This document shows, one piece after another, positions 29,767-38,475 of a stretch of DNA of 42,151 bases. The DNA comes from Brevirhabdus sp. (GTDB taxonomy: Bacteria > Pseudomonadota > Alphaproteobacteria > Rhodobacterales > Rhodobacteraceae), in assembly GCA_024637315.1 (NCBI GenBank), contig JAGXFH010000045.1, positions 1 through 42,151 of the forward strand, written 5' to 3'. The notes below the pieces were generated by a model. That model was not told the DNA's origin. It ran no database searches and was given only the letters and a program-made list of their open reading frames with translations. The position numbers were made by a program, and so were the translations under genes. The stretch's first letter is position 1, and every line of letters starts with the position of its first letter.

Positions 29767-30432
29767 TCATGCTGACGACTCGTCGTCGAACGGCCGCGAT
29801 CTTGGATCGATAGTGAAAGCGGTTACCCAACCTGTCAGAAACCCGCCAAGATGCGTTTCCCAAGCCAATTGACCATCCATCGCCCACCACAGGATCAGGT
29901 TCAGCGCGATCAACCAGATCACTGTTCGCACGACCGGCCAAAGCCGTTTCTCGGCAGTGAACCTGTCGACATATTCCCAAGCAATGAGGGCACCGGCCAG
30001 GCCAAAAAGCGCACCTGAGGCGCCGACCATCGGTTGAACCGCGGTCGATAGGAGGGCAAATCCCATCGCGCCCCCGATGGCCGACATGGCGTATAGCAGA
30101 AGGAATCGTGTCGAACCGATACGGCGGACAGCAATCACGCCAAGCCCTGCCAAAGTCACCATGTTGACGACCAGATGTGCCAGTCCGCCATGAAGGAACC
30201 CATAAGTGAGAAACATCGCATAGGGCTGATAGGCGTAGTTGGGACGCCAGTTTTGCAGCAGGCCGATCCAGAAACCGCCGTTCTGATAGGCCAGAGACCG
30301 CCATTGTGGCATGCCCCAAAGCCGCCAATCGGCGCCCTGCAAAATCAACTCCACCATGACGCTGATTGCGATCAGAACCAGAAGAATGACGGCGATACCC
30401 CGAAATCCCTTGAGGCGATCATGCGTTGTCAT
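29767..30432 (-). CDS. Rhomboid-family intramembrane serine protease
   Basis: The 221-residue inner-membrane protein has about six hydrophobic helices. The catalytic serine is S139 in VGASGALFG and the histidine H194 in ETHLGGFLTG; the supporting H86 and N90 of HLVVN are also present, so it is probably active. Substrates are unknown. ATG 30432 gives a short N-terminal tail before the first helix (~11-31); the open frame extends to 30486 with no better site. It lies between the EPS lipoprotein gene (193 bp upstream) and the motB remnant (126 bp downstream), all on the minus strand. Confidence 0.9.
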   Translation of the reverse strand: MTTHDRLKGFRGIAVILLVLIAISVMVELILQGADWRLWGMPQWRSLAYQNGGFWIGLLQNWRPNYAYQPYAMFLTYGFLHGGLAHLVVNMVTLAGLGVIAVRRIGSTRFLLLYAMSAIGGAMGFALLSTAVQPMVGASGALFGLAGALIAWEYVDRFTAEKRLWPVVRTVIWLIALNLILWWAMDGQLAWETHLGGFLTGWVTAFTIDPRSRPFDDESSA

Positions 30433-30625
30433 GAAGCTCGGTCGCGAGATTCGGCCCTGGTGTCCGCGCGAGACGCCCGGATGCACGTTCTTCCATCTGG
30501 CGTTGGAACGCGCGAGGCCTGATCCGGATCGGATCGCTTTTCGAACGATTGATTAATGGCCGACGGCCCTTGGCGCGCATATCCCGCAAGAGGTGATTTC
30601 ATCATCGGATACCATCGGCAGGGGA

Positions 30626-33094
30626 TCACTCGCTTTGCTGGGCGTCGCCTTCGGCCATCAGCCGATTGATCTCGGCGCGGGCCTTTTCGACAAAGGGGCG
30701 GGTATCGGCTTGCGTCGTCAAGTCAACCACTTTCAGAAACTGGTCAAGCGCCTCTTTCTTGCGATCCGCACTCAGATAGGCTTCGGCAAGGTGATATTGC
30801 ACCATCGGTTCGGTCGCCATCGCTGTGGCCGCAGGTTCCAGATTCTCTATCGCCTCGTCGGTCTGGCCGCGAAGATGTGCGATCCAGCCATATGTATCCT
30901 GAAATGGAGCGACATCGGTGCCACGCAGCCGCCGGGCAATAGTAAAGGCCCGATCCAGCGATTCCGCGTCGGTCCGGTGATCGGCCAGCAGGCTTGCCAG
31001 GTTGTTGGCGATGATCTGGTTGTTGCTGTCCTGATCGTACATTGCTTGATAGATCTCGATCGCCTTGTCGACATCTCCTGCCTTTTCCAGGATCCCCGCG
31101 TAGATCCATTGCAGTGTAAGGTCGTCGGGGTTATCGGAAAGCGCTTGCTCGACTGCGGCATGCGCCTCTTCGGTGCGGCCTTGAGAATCGAGCAGGCGGA
31201 ACAATGCGACCCATATTTCTGTATGGTTGCCTTCAGACTTCAGCAGATCGCGGTAGGTCGCTTCGGCGCGCTCTGCATCACCGGTTGCGAGGTCCACCGC
31301 GGCCTCTACAAACCTGACTTGCGGATCGTTCGGAGATTCCTCGACCAACGCCTTGATCCGGCTTTTCGCGGCTTCGATATCGCCGCTGGAAAGCAGAGAT
31401 CGGATAATCTCGACATTGGCGCCAAGCCCTGCATTCCCGCTATTGACCAACTCTTCAAGATAGGCCATCGCCTCGCTGGTCTTTTGTTGCGCTTGAAGCG
31501 ACCTTGCCATCAATGATTGGCCTATGGCCATGGCGCCTTCGTCATCGGTTCGTTCAAGCGTCGCGGCGACCTGTTCGGCGCGGGCCCAGTCTTCCATCCC
31601 GATATAAAGATTGCCCAGCGCGGCAAGAACGCCAACATCCTGCGGCGCAAGCCGTAGCGAATCTATCAGCACGGATTCCGCAGTAACGAGCTTTTCCCTG
31701 TTTGCCAGATACTGGGCGTATCGGACAGCTTCATCGGGCGCCTTGTTGGAGGCATCGAAAGCCAACGACAACATTTCGCCGACAAGTTCCTGATTGCCCT
31801 CGCGCTCATAAGCGCGTGCCATCAAGGACATGATGTCCGGATCACCCGGCCGCTCGTTCAATGCCGCGCGCAGTGAAATGATCGCCTCGCCGACCTGATC
31901 ATCGTCAATCAGCCAATTCGCGCGAAGCTTAAGAGCTTCGACGTGGCCCGCATCCTCGCCAAGAACCTCTTCCACAAGACTGCGGGCACCGACGTTGTTG
32001 CCAGTCGCAATCAGCATCCGAGACAGGGCTACCTTTATGTTTCGCTCCTCGTCCGACGGCTCCATTCCCGCCAGAATCTCCTGCATCTCGGCGATGCCCC
32101 TGTCGCGTTCACCCTCGTCAAAAACCAGTCCTGCCCGCAAGGCTCGGAATACCGGCTGGTCATCGCCCGAGGCAATCACCTTGTCCAACTCCGCGATCGC
32201 AACATCACGGCCACGCATTTCCGACAGGAAGCGGATCAGGGCCAGTTGGCTTTCATTATCCTCGTCATCGGGATTGACGCCGGCCCGCATGAACCTTTCC
32301 GCCTCGTCGAGTTGGCCTTGCGACAGATACCATCGCACCAGCGTAATGCGGGCTGCCTCGTCATCGGGAAATTGTTCGACGAACTCGATCAACTGGCGCT
32401 CGACCGCTTCGTCGTCATCAAGCGCCGAAAGGATCGAGAGCCGAACGCCAATAAGTTCCCGACTATCCGGCTGCAAGGCGATCGCGGCATCCAGTTCCTG
32501 CAACGCGGCATCGAAATTGGAGTTCTTGACATGATTGTCCACGATGACCTGCCGGACCGGCAGGTTGTCTGGCAACTCTTCTTTCATCGCGGTCGCGGCG
32601 TTGACAGCGGCGGCAATGGCCTTCTGATCCTTGGCTTCCAGCGAAACCTGGTAGTCGAGCACAATACGCACCGCTTGTGCCGGTAGGTCGTCCGGATCAA
32701 GCGCAAGCGCCGCATCCGCATGCCGTTTGGCCTCTGGCCAGTTGCCCACGCCCAGTTGCAGATCTGCCAACGCTCGCTGGCCGTCAAGATCCTCGGGATA
32801 CTGCTCTACGAGCCGCAGGTACTGGCCAATCGCATCACGGACGTTTCCTCGGGCGCGCTGCAATTCGGCGAACGTCTTGCGAGCTTCACGGTGCTGGCCG
32901 TCCAGCTTGAAGACGTTGCGAAGCTCGACGATCGCGCGCTCTTGGTCTCCGCTCTCCAGCAAGCTCAATGCCGATTGATAATGCTTCTCTGCCCGTTCCG
33001 CCGCTGTGTCACAGGCGGACAAAAGCCCCAGCGACAAAGTTAGGAAGATGATCAGCGGCAGTCGGTGGAGCTTCAAGTTGGTCCCCTTTGTCAT
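30626..33094 (-). CDS. TPR-repeat lipoprotein of an EPS system (PrsT-like)
   Basis: The 822-residue protein has a lipoprotein signal peptide with lipobox LLSAC (Cys28), followed by tetratricopeptide repeats over nearly the whole length. It resembles the PrsT-type TPR proteins that accompany exosortase-linked exopolysaccharide loci and are thought to scaffold envelope assembly. Two starts compete: ATG 33094 (GGGGG 10 nt upstream) and TTG 33076, which has AAAGGGGA 5 nt upstream and gives a more typical 22-residue signal peptide. It follows the sugar transferase gene on the same strand, with a hairpin between them. Confidence 0.88.
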   Translation of the reverse strand: MTKGTNLKLHRLPLIIFLTLSLGLLSACDTAAERAEKHYQSALSLLESGDQERAIVELRNVFKLDGQHREARKTFAELQRARGNVRDAIGQYLRLVEQYPEDLDGQRALADLQLGVGNWPEAKRHADAALALDPDDLPAQAVRIVLDYQVSLEAKDQKAIAAAVNAATAMKEELPDNLPVRQVIVDNHVKNSNFDAALQELDAAIALQPDSRELIGVRLSILSALDDDEAVERQLIEFVEQFPDDEAARITLVRWYLSQGQLDEAERFMRAGVNPDDEDNESQLALIRFLSEMRGRDVAIAELDKVIASGDDQPVFRALRAGLVFDEGERDRGIAEMQEILAGMEPSDEERNIKVALSRMLIATGNNVGARSLVEEVLGEDAGHVEALKLRANWLIDDDQVGEAIISLRAALNERPGDPDIMSLMARAYEREGNQELVGEMLSLAFDASNKAPDEAVRYAQYLANREKLVTAESVLIDSLRLAPQDVGVLAALGNLYIGMEDWARAEQVAATLERTDDEGAMAIGQSLMARSLQAQQKTSEAMAYLEELVNSGNAGLGANVEIIRSLLSSGDIEAAKSRIKALVEESPNDPQVRFVEAAVDLATGDAERAEATYRDLLKSEGNHTEIWVALFRLLDSQGRTEEAHAAVEQALSDNPDDLTLQWIYAGILEKAGDVDKAIEIYQAMYDQDSNNQIIANNLASLLADHRTDAESLDRAFTIARRLRGTDVAPFQDTYGWIAHLRGQTDEAIENLEPAATAMATEPMVQYHLAEAYLSADRKKEALDQFLKVVDLTTQADTRPFVEKARAEINRLMAEGDAQQSE

Positions 33095-33139
33095 GCGGCG
33101 ACTGCCCCCAAAGAGCGAGGCAGCCTAGAACACAATCAA

Positions 33140-33159
33140 GCAGCCGACGAACCGGCTGC
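33140..33159 (-). other. Hairpin between the sugar transferase and TPR genes
   Basis: On the minus strand GCAGCCG and CGGCTGC (33153-33159 with 33140-33146) form a perfect 7-bp stem with a 6-nt loop, followed by TTGATTGTGTT. The T run is broken, so it could be a leaky terminator that lowers expression of the TPR gene, or a message stabiliser. Confidence 0.45.
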
Positions 33160-33178
33160 GGCACATTGTGCAATATCT

Positions 33179-33868
33179 TTAGTAGCCGGTTCCCTTAAGC
33201 ACCACTCCGATCGTTCTGGCAATCAACTTGACGTCGGTGCTGAAGGACAATTGATCATCATAGGCCTTATCGTGTTCGGCGCGCTTTGCGAATTCGCAGT
33301 CGTTCCGGTCCGACACCTGCCAAAATCCGGTAACTCCCGGCCGCAGAGTGTAGTAGGAAAGACCGGGATAAAGAGCGCGCTGACTGGGAAGCATTGGACG
33401 CGGGCCGACCAAAGACATATCACCGATCAGGACGTTCCAAAGCTGAGGAAGTTCGTCCAGCGAAGCCTTTCGAAGGACCCGGCCGAACGCGGTGGTTCTG
33501 GGATCTTTCTTGAGTTTCTGCGTCTTCTCCCACTCCCGGCGGGCGGCACCGTCATTGGCAAGATGCTGTTCAAGTTGAAGATCGGCATTCGGCACCATCG
33601 TCCGAAGCTTAAGCATGTGGAACTCCCGGCCATGCTTGCCGACGCGAAGACTACGGTAGAACGGCAAATGGCCGTCCCGGAATACGATGAGCGCGAGGAA
33701 AAAGATAACCGGCACCGCAACCGGCGCCGCCAGAAGAATCAGGGCGATATCAAAGACACGCTTCAGTCCATTGCGATAGAACCCGGAATTCTCCGGAAGC
33801 CGGATCAAACCCGACGGGGCACTAACGGATTCGAGATTGTCGGAAAGTTTGTCAAATTGAATCGTCAT
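33179..33868 (-). CDS. Priming sugar-phosphate transferase for exopolysaccharide
   Basis: The 229-residue polyprenyl-phosphate sugar-1-phosphate transferase moves a sugar-phosphate to the lipid carrier undecaprenyl phosphate, the first step of repeat-unit assembly. It is a short, WcaJ/ExoY-core type protein with one membrane segment (~37-61). Catalytic-core motifs are KRVFD (36-40), KLRTM (87-91), SLDELPQLWNVLIGDMS (136-152), GPRP (155-158) and RPGVTG (176-181). The sugar is not predictable. It has AGGGA upstream of ATG 33868 and faces a 509-bp intergenic region shared with the plus-strand EPS operon. Confidence 0.93.
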   Translation of the reverse strand: MTIQFDKLSDNLESVSAPSGLIRLPENSGFYRNGLKRVFDIALILLAAPVAVPVIFFLALIVFRDGHLPFYRSLRVGKHGREFHMLKLRTMVPNADLQLEQHLANDGAARREWEKTQKLKKDPRTTAFGRVLRKASLDELPQLWNVLIGDMSLVGPRPMLPSQRALYPGLSYYTLRPGVTGFWQVSDRNDCEFAKRAEHDKAYDDQLSFSTDVKLIARTIGVVLKGTGY

Positions 33869-34377
33869 AATGCATCCCTAGTTAAACCGCTGCACTCCCG
33901 CAGAAAAAGCGTAAGACTTCCTAAATCCCAGTACTTGTGGAACACTCACTGGAATCGTGGGTTGGCAGACAAAAGCAGACTTCGTTTTATGCTTCCTTAA
34001 TATCAGGTAAATACGCCCCGACCAATCCGCAAGAGCGCGGAAAATCCGAGAAATTGTACAAATCTCCCCAATTTTGCCATAAATTAGGCAGACTGATGAG
34101 TGATCGCGCCTACTTACAACGCGATTTTGGTTTGGGACCGTATTGAACCCGGCGAATAATCCGGCCAATACGGGCATATTGTCAACTAAATGGCACCCAA
34201 TACCCAGCAGCGACCGAATCGTCAGTCGCCTAGCAGGGCCGACGTCGAAATTGACATTCCACTCAAAAGCGGACGTTGTTGCCGTTGAATTGCCAGAATC
34301 TTTGATCAAATGAGGGGTTAACTGACGGCCCGATCCGGCTATTAATCCATTCTCGCATCCTGTGAGTTCCAGACTGA
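33869..34377. other. Long AT-richer control region between the two EPS operons
   Basis: No gene is supported; open frames on both strands look unlike proteins. The region is clearly richer in A and T than the flanking genes and separates divergent EPS transcription units, so it is probably regulatory. It contains an 8-bp palindrome TTGTACAA (34054-34061) and a possible plus-strand promoter at 34318-34345. Confidence 0.55.
34318..34345 (+). promoter_or_regulatory. Possible promoter of the EPS export operon
   Basis: TTAACT (34318-34323) and TATTAA (34340-34345) are separated by 16 nt, each matching four of six consensus positions, 32 bp upstream of the ExeA-like ATPase start. Moderate similarity only. 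Confidence 0.35.
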
Positions 34378-35283
34378 ATGAAAAGGCTCAGACCTTTGAC
34401 GCACATCGCTCCTGAAAAGGATCAGACGTCCGATGACGTCCCGGGCTTCTATCTTGACAGCTTCGGGTTCAGCGAGCGACCGTTCACGCTCGTTCCCGAC
34501 CCCACATTCATTTACTGGTCAGACCAGCACAAACGAGCCTTCTCGGTGCTGGAGTTCGGAATCCTGTCGCGCGCGCCGATCACGATGATTACGGGTGCTG
34601 TCGGTTGCGGCAAAACCACCTTGCTGCGGCAATTGCTGAACGTGATCGAACAGGATTCGGTCGTCGGCCTGATCTCGAACGCACAAGGCGACCGCGGAGA
34701 GCTGATCCAATGGGTTCTGCATTCCTTGGGGATAAGGTTCGATGCCGGCCTTGGCTATGTTGCCCAGTTCCAGATTCTACAGGATTTCCTCATTTCCACA
34801 TATGCTGAGGGCAAACGTGTCGTGCTGATATTTGACGAGGCGCAGAACTTGTCCAAGGAGAGCCTGGAGGAACTGCGCATGTTGACGAACATCAACTCCA
34901 ACAAGGATGAGTTGATCCAGCTTGTGCTTGTCGGCCAGAACGAGTTGCGCGAAGTGATCAAGCGCCCCGAGCTGCGGCAACTGGCGCAGCGCATTGCGGC
35001 CAGTTTCCATTTGCGGCCGCTGTCGGAAGGCGCTGTCCATGATTTCATTGTGCACCGCTTGCGCGTGGCGGGGGGGACGGGTGAAGAGATTGATCAGAAC
35101 GCTCGAAAGCTCATCTACCAAGTGGCGCAAGGCATCCCGCGTTTGATCAATCAGATATGCGATATGTCGCTTCTTTATGCTTGGAGTGCTGATTCGACCG
35201 TGGTGGATGCGAAGGTTGTGCAAGCTGTTATCGATGACGGTGTGTTCTTTGGGGCAGAGATCGCATCCGGGGAGTTGGACTGA
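34378..35283 (+). CDS. ExeA-like AAA ATPase of the EPS operon
   Basis: The 301-residue ATPase has Walker A GAVGCGKTT (73-81) and Walker B VVLIFDEAQ (148-156), and the GspA/ExeA-type N-terminal block FGFSERPFTLVPDP (~29-42). From knowledge, such ATPases accompany exosortase (XrtA)-linked polysaccharide clusters; the exact role is not settled. It lacks the membrane and peptidoglycan-binding domains of full ExeA. The ribosome binding site at ATG 34378 is weak. Its stop shares bases with the chain-length gene start (TGATG), indicating coupling. Confidence 0.88.
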   Translation: MKRLRPLTHIAPEKDQTSDDVPGFYLDSFGFSERPFTLVPDPTFIYWSDQHKRAFSVLEFGILSRAPITMITGAVGCGKTTLLRQLLNVIEQDSVVGLISNAQGDRGELIQWVLHSLGIRFDAGLGYVAQFQILQDFLISTYAEGKRVVLIFDEAQNLSKESLEELRMLTNINSNKDELIQLVLVGQNELREVIKRPELRQLAQRIAASFHLRPLSEGAVHDFIVHRLRVAGGTGEEIDQNARKLIYQVAQGIPRLINQICDMSLLYAWSADSTVVDAKVVQAVIDDGVFFGAEIASGELD

Positions 35284-36818
35284 TGAAAAAAGAGATCCAG
35301 TTCTATACCGCGATATTCCTTCGCAGAATTCACTATTTCCTGCTTGTTTTCGGAATAGTGGCGGCAAGTGCCATTTCCGTCTCTCGCCTGCTTCCACCCG
35401 TATACGACGCGACCGCGACCCTGTTGGTCGAGTCGGCACAGATCCCCGGGAGTCTGGCTGAATCCACAGTCAACACGTCGTCGCTCGAGCAGCTTCAGAT
35501 CATCGAGCAAAGGCTGATGACCCGCTCAAACCTTTTGGATATCGCGCGAAAATTCAACGTGTTCAGTGATAGCGGAGCTATGACGGCCGATGCCATCGTC
35601 AAAGCGATGCGCGATGCCACGACAATCCGTCGGACCGGTGGCCGCGAGCAAGCCACGCTGATGACGATCAGCTTCAAAAGCAACAAGGCCGTCGTAACGG
35701 CGAGCGTTGTGAATGAGTATGTGACGATCTTGCTGCGCGACAACCTTGCGATGCGCGCCGAGCGGGCGACCGATACCCTCGAATTCTTCGAGCAGGAAGT
35801 TCAAAGGCTGGATGCCGAGCTTGCCGCGCAAAGCCAGAAGATCATCGCGTTCAAGAATGCAAATGCCGACGCGCTGCCGGAGACCCTTACTTACCGGCTG
35901 AGCCAGCAAACCTCGCTGCAAGAACGAATGGCGTCTTTTGCCCGAGAGATTTCGGGCCTTCGGGAGCAAAAGCAACGCCTCATTGAGATTTTCGAAGCGA
36001 CAGGTCGTGTTTCGGCGCCGATCGCGGAAAATCTGTCACCAGAACAGCGCCAACTCGCTTCCCTTCAAAGCGAACTGAACAGCGCCCTGGTGATTTACTC
36101 GCCGGAAAATCCAAGGATCAGACTTCTGCAGGCACAGATCGCGCAGCTGGAATCTCAGGTCGGGGCACTCCCGACCGTCGGAGATCAAAGAACCACCCCG
36201 CAAACTCTTCTGGACCTCCAACTGGTGCAAATCGACACCCAGATAGAGCAGTTGGAAGCGCAAAATGCACAAGCACTCGCCGAGCAGGAACGATTGAGCG
36301 AAACGATCGACCGAACGCCCGCCAATGCAATTGTCCTTGACGGGTTGGAGCGCGACTATGAGAACATACAGATGCAGTACAATTCGGCCGTCGGCCGGCT
36401 CGCTACGGCTGCGACCGGCGAACGTATCGAACTTCTCGCGAAGGGGCAGCGAATTGCGGTTCTGGAATCCGCCACTGTTCCTAGCAAGCCCTCTTCGCCT
36501 GATCGTGCCAAAATCGCCGCGGCTGGCATCGTTCTGGGCGCTGCTGCGGGCGGCGCTCTCGTCTTCTTGCTGGAGTTCATGAACCAGGCGATCCGGCGTC
36601 CACGCGACATAACCAAAAAACTGGGCATAACACCAATCGCAACCGTGCCCTACATTCGCACCCCGATGGAGCTTGTTCTGCGCCGGGCGATCTTCGTGGG
36701 ATTGTTCGCGCTGGTGGTGATCGGCCTGCCCGCCATCCTGTTCGCCGTGCATACCTATTACCTGCCGCTGGATCTCATCCTCGACAAGGTGGTTACACGG
36801 CTGGAAGAATTCGTGTAA
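35283..36818 (+). CDS. Wzz-like polysaccharide chain-length determinant
   Basis: The 511-residue polysaccharide co-polymerase controls chain length and links to export. It has an N-terminal membrane helix (~17-34), a large periplasmic coiled-coil region (~150-340), the Pro-rich PSKPSSP motif (400-406), a second helix (~410-431), and a third hydrophobic segment (~469-490) beyond the usual two. The kinase domain of Wzc-type proteins is absent; it is supplied by the next gene. ATG 35283 overlaps the ATPase stop codon by one base. Confidence 0.9.
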   Translation: MKKEIQFYTAIFLRRIHYFLLVFGIVAASAISVSRLLPPVYDATATLLVESAQIPGSLAESTVNTSSLEQLQIIEQRLMTRSNLLDIARKFNVFSDSGAMTADAIVKAMRDATTIRRTGGREQATLMTISFKSNKAVVTASVVNEYVTILLRDNLAMRAERATDTLEFFEQEVQRLDAELAAQSQKIIAFKNANADALPETLTYRLSQQTSLQERMASFAREISGLREQKQRLIEIFEATGRVSAPIAENLSPEQRQLASLQSELNSALVIYSPENPRIRLLQAQIAQLESQVGALPTVGDQRTTPQTLLDLQLVQIDTQIEQLEAQNAQALAEQERLSETIDRTPANAIVLDGLERDYENIQMQYNSAVGRLATAATGERIELLAKGQRIAVLESATVPSKPSSPDRAKIAAAGIVLGAAAGGALVFLLEFMNQAIRRPRDITKKLGITPIATVPYIRTPMELVLRRAIFVGLFALVVIGLPAILFAVHTYYLPLDLILDKVVTRLEEFV

Positions 36819-36857
36819 TCGGCGCAATTAATTTTATGTTTTCAAAGGTTTTACGAT

Positions 36858-37682
36858 ATGGAGAGACTTGAAGCCGCCCTTGAAAAAGCGCGTGAAAAAC
36901 GGCGCGAGGCTGGCGTTGACGAAAAGGCGATCCTCGGACCAGAGAGCCGCGTTCCTGTATTGAAGTCCGAATGGTCCGATCTGACCGAGATAAAGATCAC
37001 AAGCAGGGTCGCGCGCAACAACCGGATAACGGCCATCTCGGGCAATCCGCTGGCCGGTCCGTATGACATGCTGAGATCACGCGCACTTCACATCATGCAC
37101 GAACATGGCTGGAAACGGCTGGCAGTCACGTCCCCGACGGTGGGTTGCGGCAAAACGACCATTGCGGCCAACCTCGCGCTGAGCTTTGCCCGGCAACAGG
37201 ATCTGAAAATAATCCTGTTCGATTTCGATCTGCGAAGACCTTCCTTGCACAAGGTGTTTGCGCACCGAACCGACCACAGTCTGAGCGATGTGATCGACGG
37301 CAAGGTTTCGGTCGCGGATCATTTTGTACGATATGGTGAGAACCTGATGCTGGGTCTCAACGCAAAGGCCGCGAAGAACCCATCGGAACTTCTGCAATCT
37401 CAGCGGACAAAGGAGTTCCTTGCGGCGATCGAGGCCAGTTACAAGCCGGATATCATGATGTTCGACATGCCCCCCATGCTCGTCAGCGATGACAATGTCG
37501 GCTTTCTGGTAAACGTTGATTGCGGTCTTCTTGTCGGTGCCGCAGACGGGACAACTGTCAAACAATTGGATCTGTGCGAGAAAGAACTCGCGGATTTGAC
37601 CAACGTTCTGGGTGTCGTGCTGAATAAATGCCGTTATTCTGACAGCGAGTTGGGTTATGATTACGAAGCTGAACCTTATTGA
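36858..37682 (+). CDS. Stand-alone BY-type tyrosine kinase of the EPS operon
   Basis: The 274-residue cytosolic kinase is related to CapB/CpsD and to the C-terminal half of Wzc. It has Walker A GCGKTT (96-101), Walker A' FDFDLRRPS (121-129) and Walker B IMMFDMPP (199-206). The C-terminus carries four tyrosines in the last 15 residues (Y260, Y267, Y269, Y274), the likely autophosphorylation cluster. The N-terminal 50 residues are charged and helical. It should be activated by the chain-length protein encoded just upstream, whose stop lies 39 bp away. AAGG precedes ATG 36858. Confidence 0.9.
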   Translation: MERLEAALEKAREKRREAGVDEKAILGPESRVPVLKSEWSDLTEIKITSRVARNNRITAISGNPLAGPYDMLRSRALHIMHEHGWKRLAVTSPTVGCGKTTIAANLALSFARQQDLKIILFDFDLRRPSLHKVFAHRTDHSLSDVIDGKVSVADHFVRYGENLMLGLNAKAAKNPSELLQSQRTKEFLAAIEASYKPDIMMFDMPPMLVSDDNVGFLVNVDCGLLVGAADGTTVKQLDLCEKELADLTNVLGVVLNKCRYSDSELGYDYEAEPY

Positions 37683-37868
37683 TTTGGTCTGATCAGGACA
37701 ATGATCGTTTTCGATGTTCGATGCTGAGATTTGGCAGGTTGTCAGATCGGACTGTGTTGCTTAACCGTGACTAGGAAAATGTTCGACCGTTCGAAAAGTG
37801 ATTGAAGTTTGTTTAATCTGAATTATCCGTGTTAAGAATAAGTTCAATACGTTTGAAGGGATTACAAA

Positions 37869-38468
37869 ATGGCGAGAATGTTGCTTAGTGTTCTGGCGCT
37901 GTTTATCTTCGGCTCATTTGCCGTAGCACAAGATTCTTACCGGATCCGCCCAGGCGATGTACTTCGAATCGAGGTGCTGGAGGATCAATCACTCAATCGC
38001 GACGCCCTCGTCCTGCCTGACGGAACCGTTACGGTCCCGCTGATCGGTAGTGTGCGTGCGAGCGGTCGGAATGTCTCAACTGTTCGCGATTCCATCACCT
38101 CGGGTCTGGCACCGAATTTTGCGACTGCGCCGACCGTCTTCGTCACGGTGAGCGCGATCGCTGAACCGAGAGAACCCGTCGAAGGTCCAACCATTGACGT
38201 CTACGTGATGGGCGAGGTCGCAACGCCTGGAAAAACGGCCGTCGATCCTGGCACAAACCTGCTGCAATTGATCGCCCAGACTGGTGGATTCTCCAGGTTT
38301 GCGGCCACCAAACGCATTCAGCTTCGCCGCATGGATCGCAAGACGGGTCAGCCACTTGTCTATACATTCAACTATCGTGCAGTTGAGCGGGGGGTCGCGC
38401 CTGTAAATACTATCGTCTTGCAAGCCGGCGATATTGTGGTCGTGCCAGAGCGGCGGCTTTTCGAGTAG
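37869..38468 (+). CDS. Wza-like polysaccharide export protein
   Basis: The 199-residue protein has a signal peptide (cleavage near AVA-Q, residue 20) and a poly-export domain starting YRIRPGDVLRIEV (~23-35) followed by a SLBB-like region (DVYVMGEVATPG onward). There is no cysteine at the cleavage site, so it is not a lipoprotein, and it lacks the long C-terminal region of E. coli Wza that forms the outer-membrane barrel; the beta-barrel protein encoded next may supply the outer-membrane part. GAAGGG lies 8 nt before ATG 37869. The 186-bp gap before it is AT-rich and may hold a separate promoter. Confidence 0.9.
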   Translation: MARMLLSVLALFIFGSFAVAQDSYRIRPGDVLRIEVLEDQSLNRDALVLPDGTVTVPLIGSVRASGRNVSTVRDSITSGLAPNFATAPTVFVTVSAIAEPREPVEGPTIDVYVMGEVATPGKTAVDPGTNLLQLIAQTGGFSRFAATKRIQLRRMDRKTGQPLVYTFNYRAVERGVAPVNTIVLQAGDIVVVPERRLFE

Positions 38469-38475
38469 GAAAAAA

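Noticed and set aside
33878-34309. Minus-strand 143-codon open frame in the EPS control region
   Set aside because: AT-rich, uneven composition, no ribosome binding site, and it would fill the region where promoters are expected.
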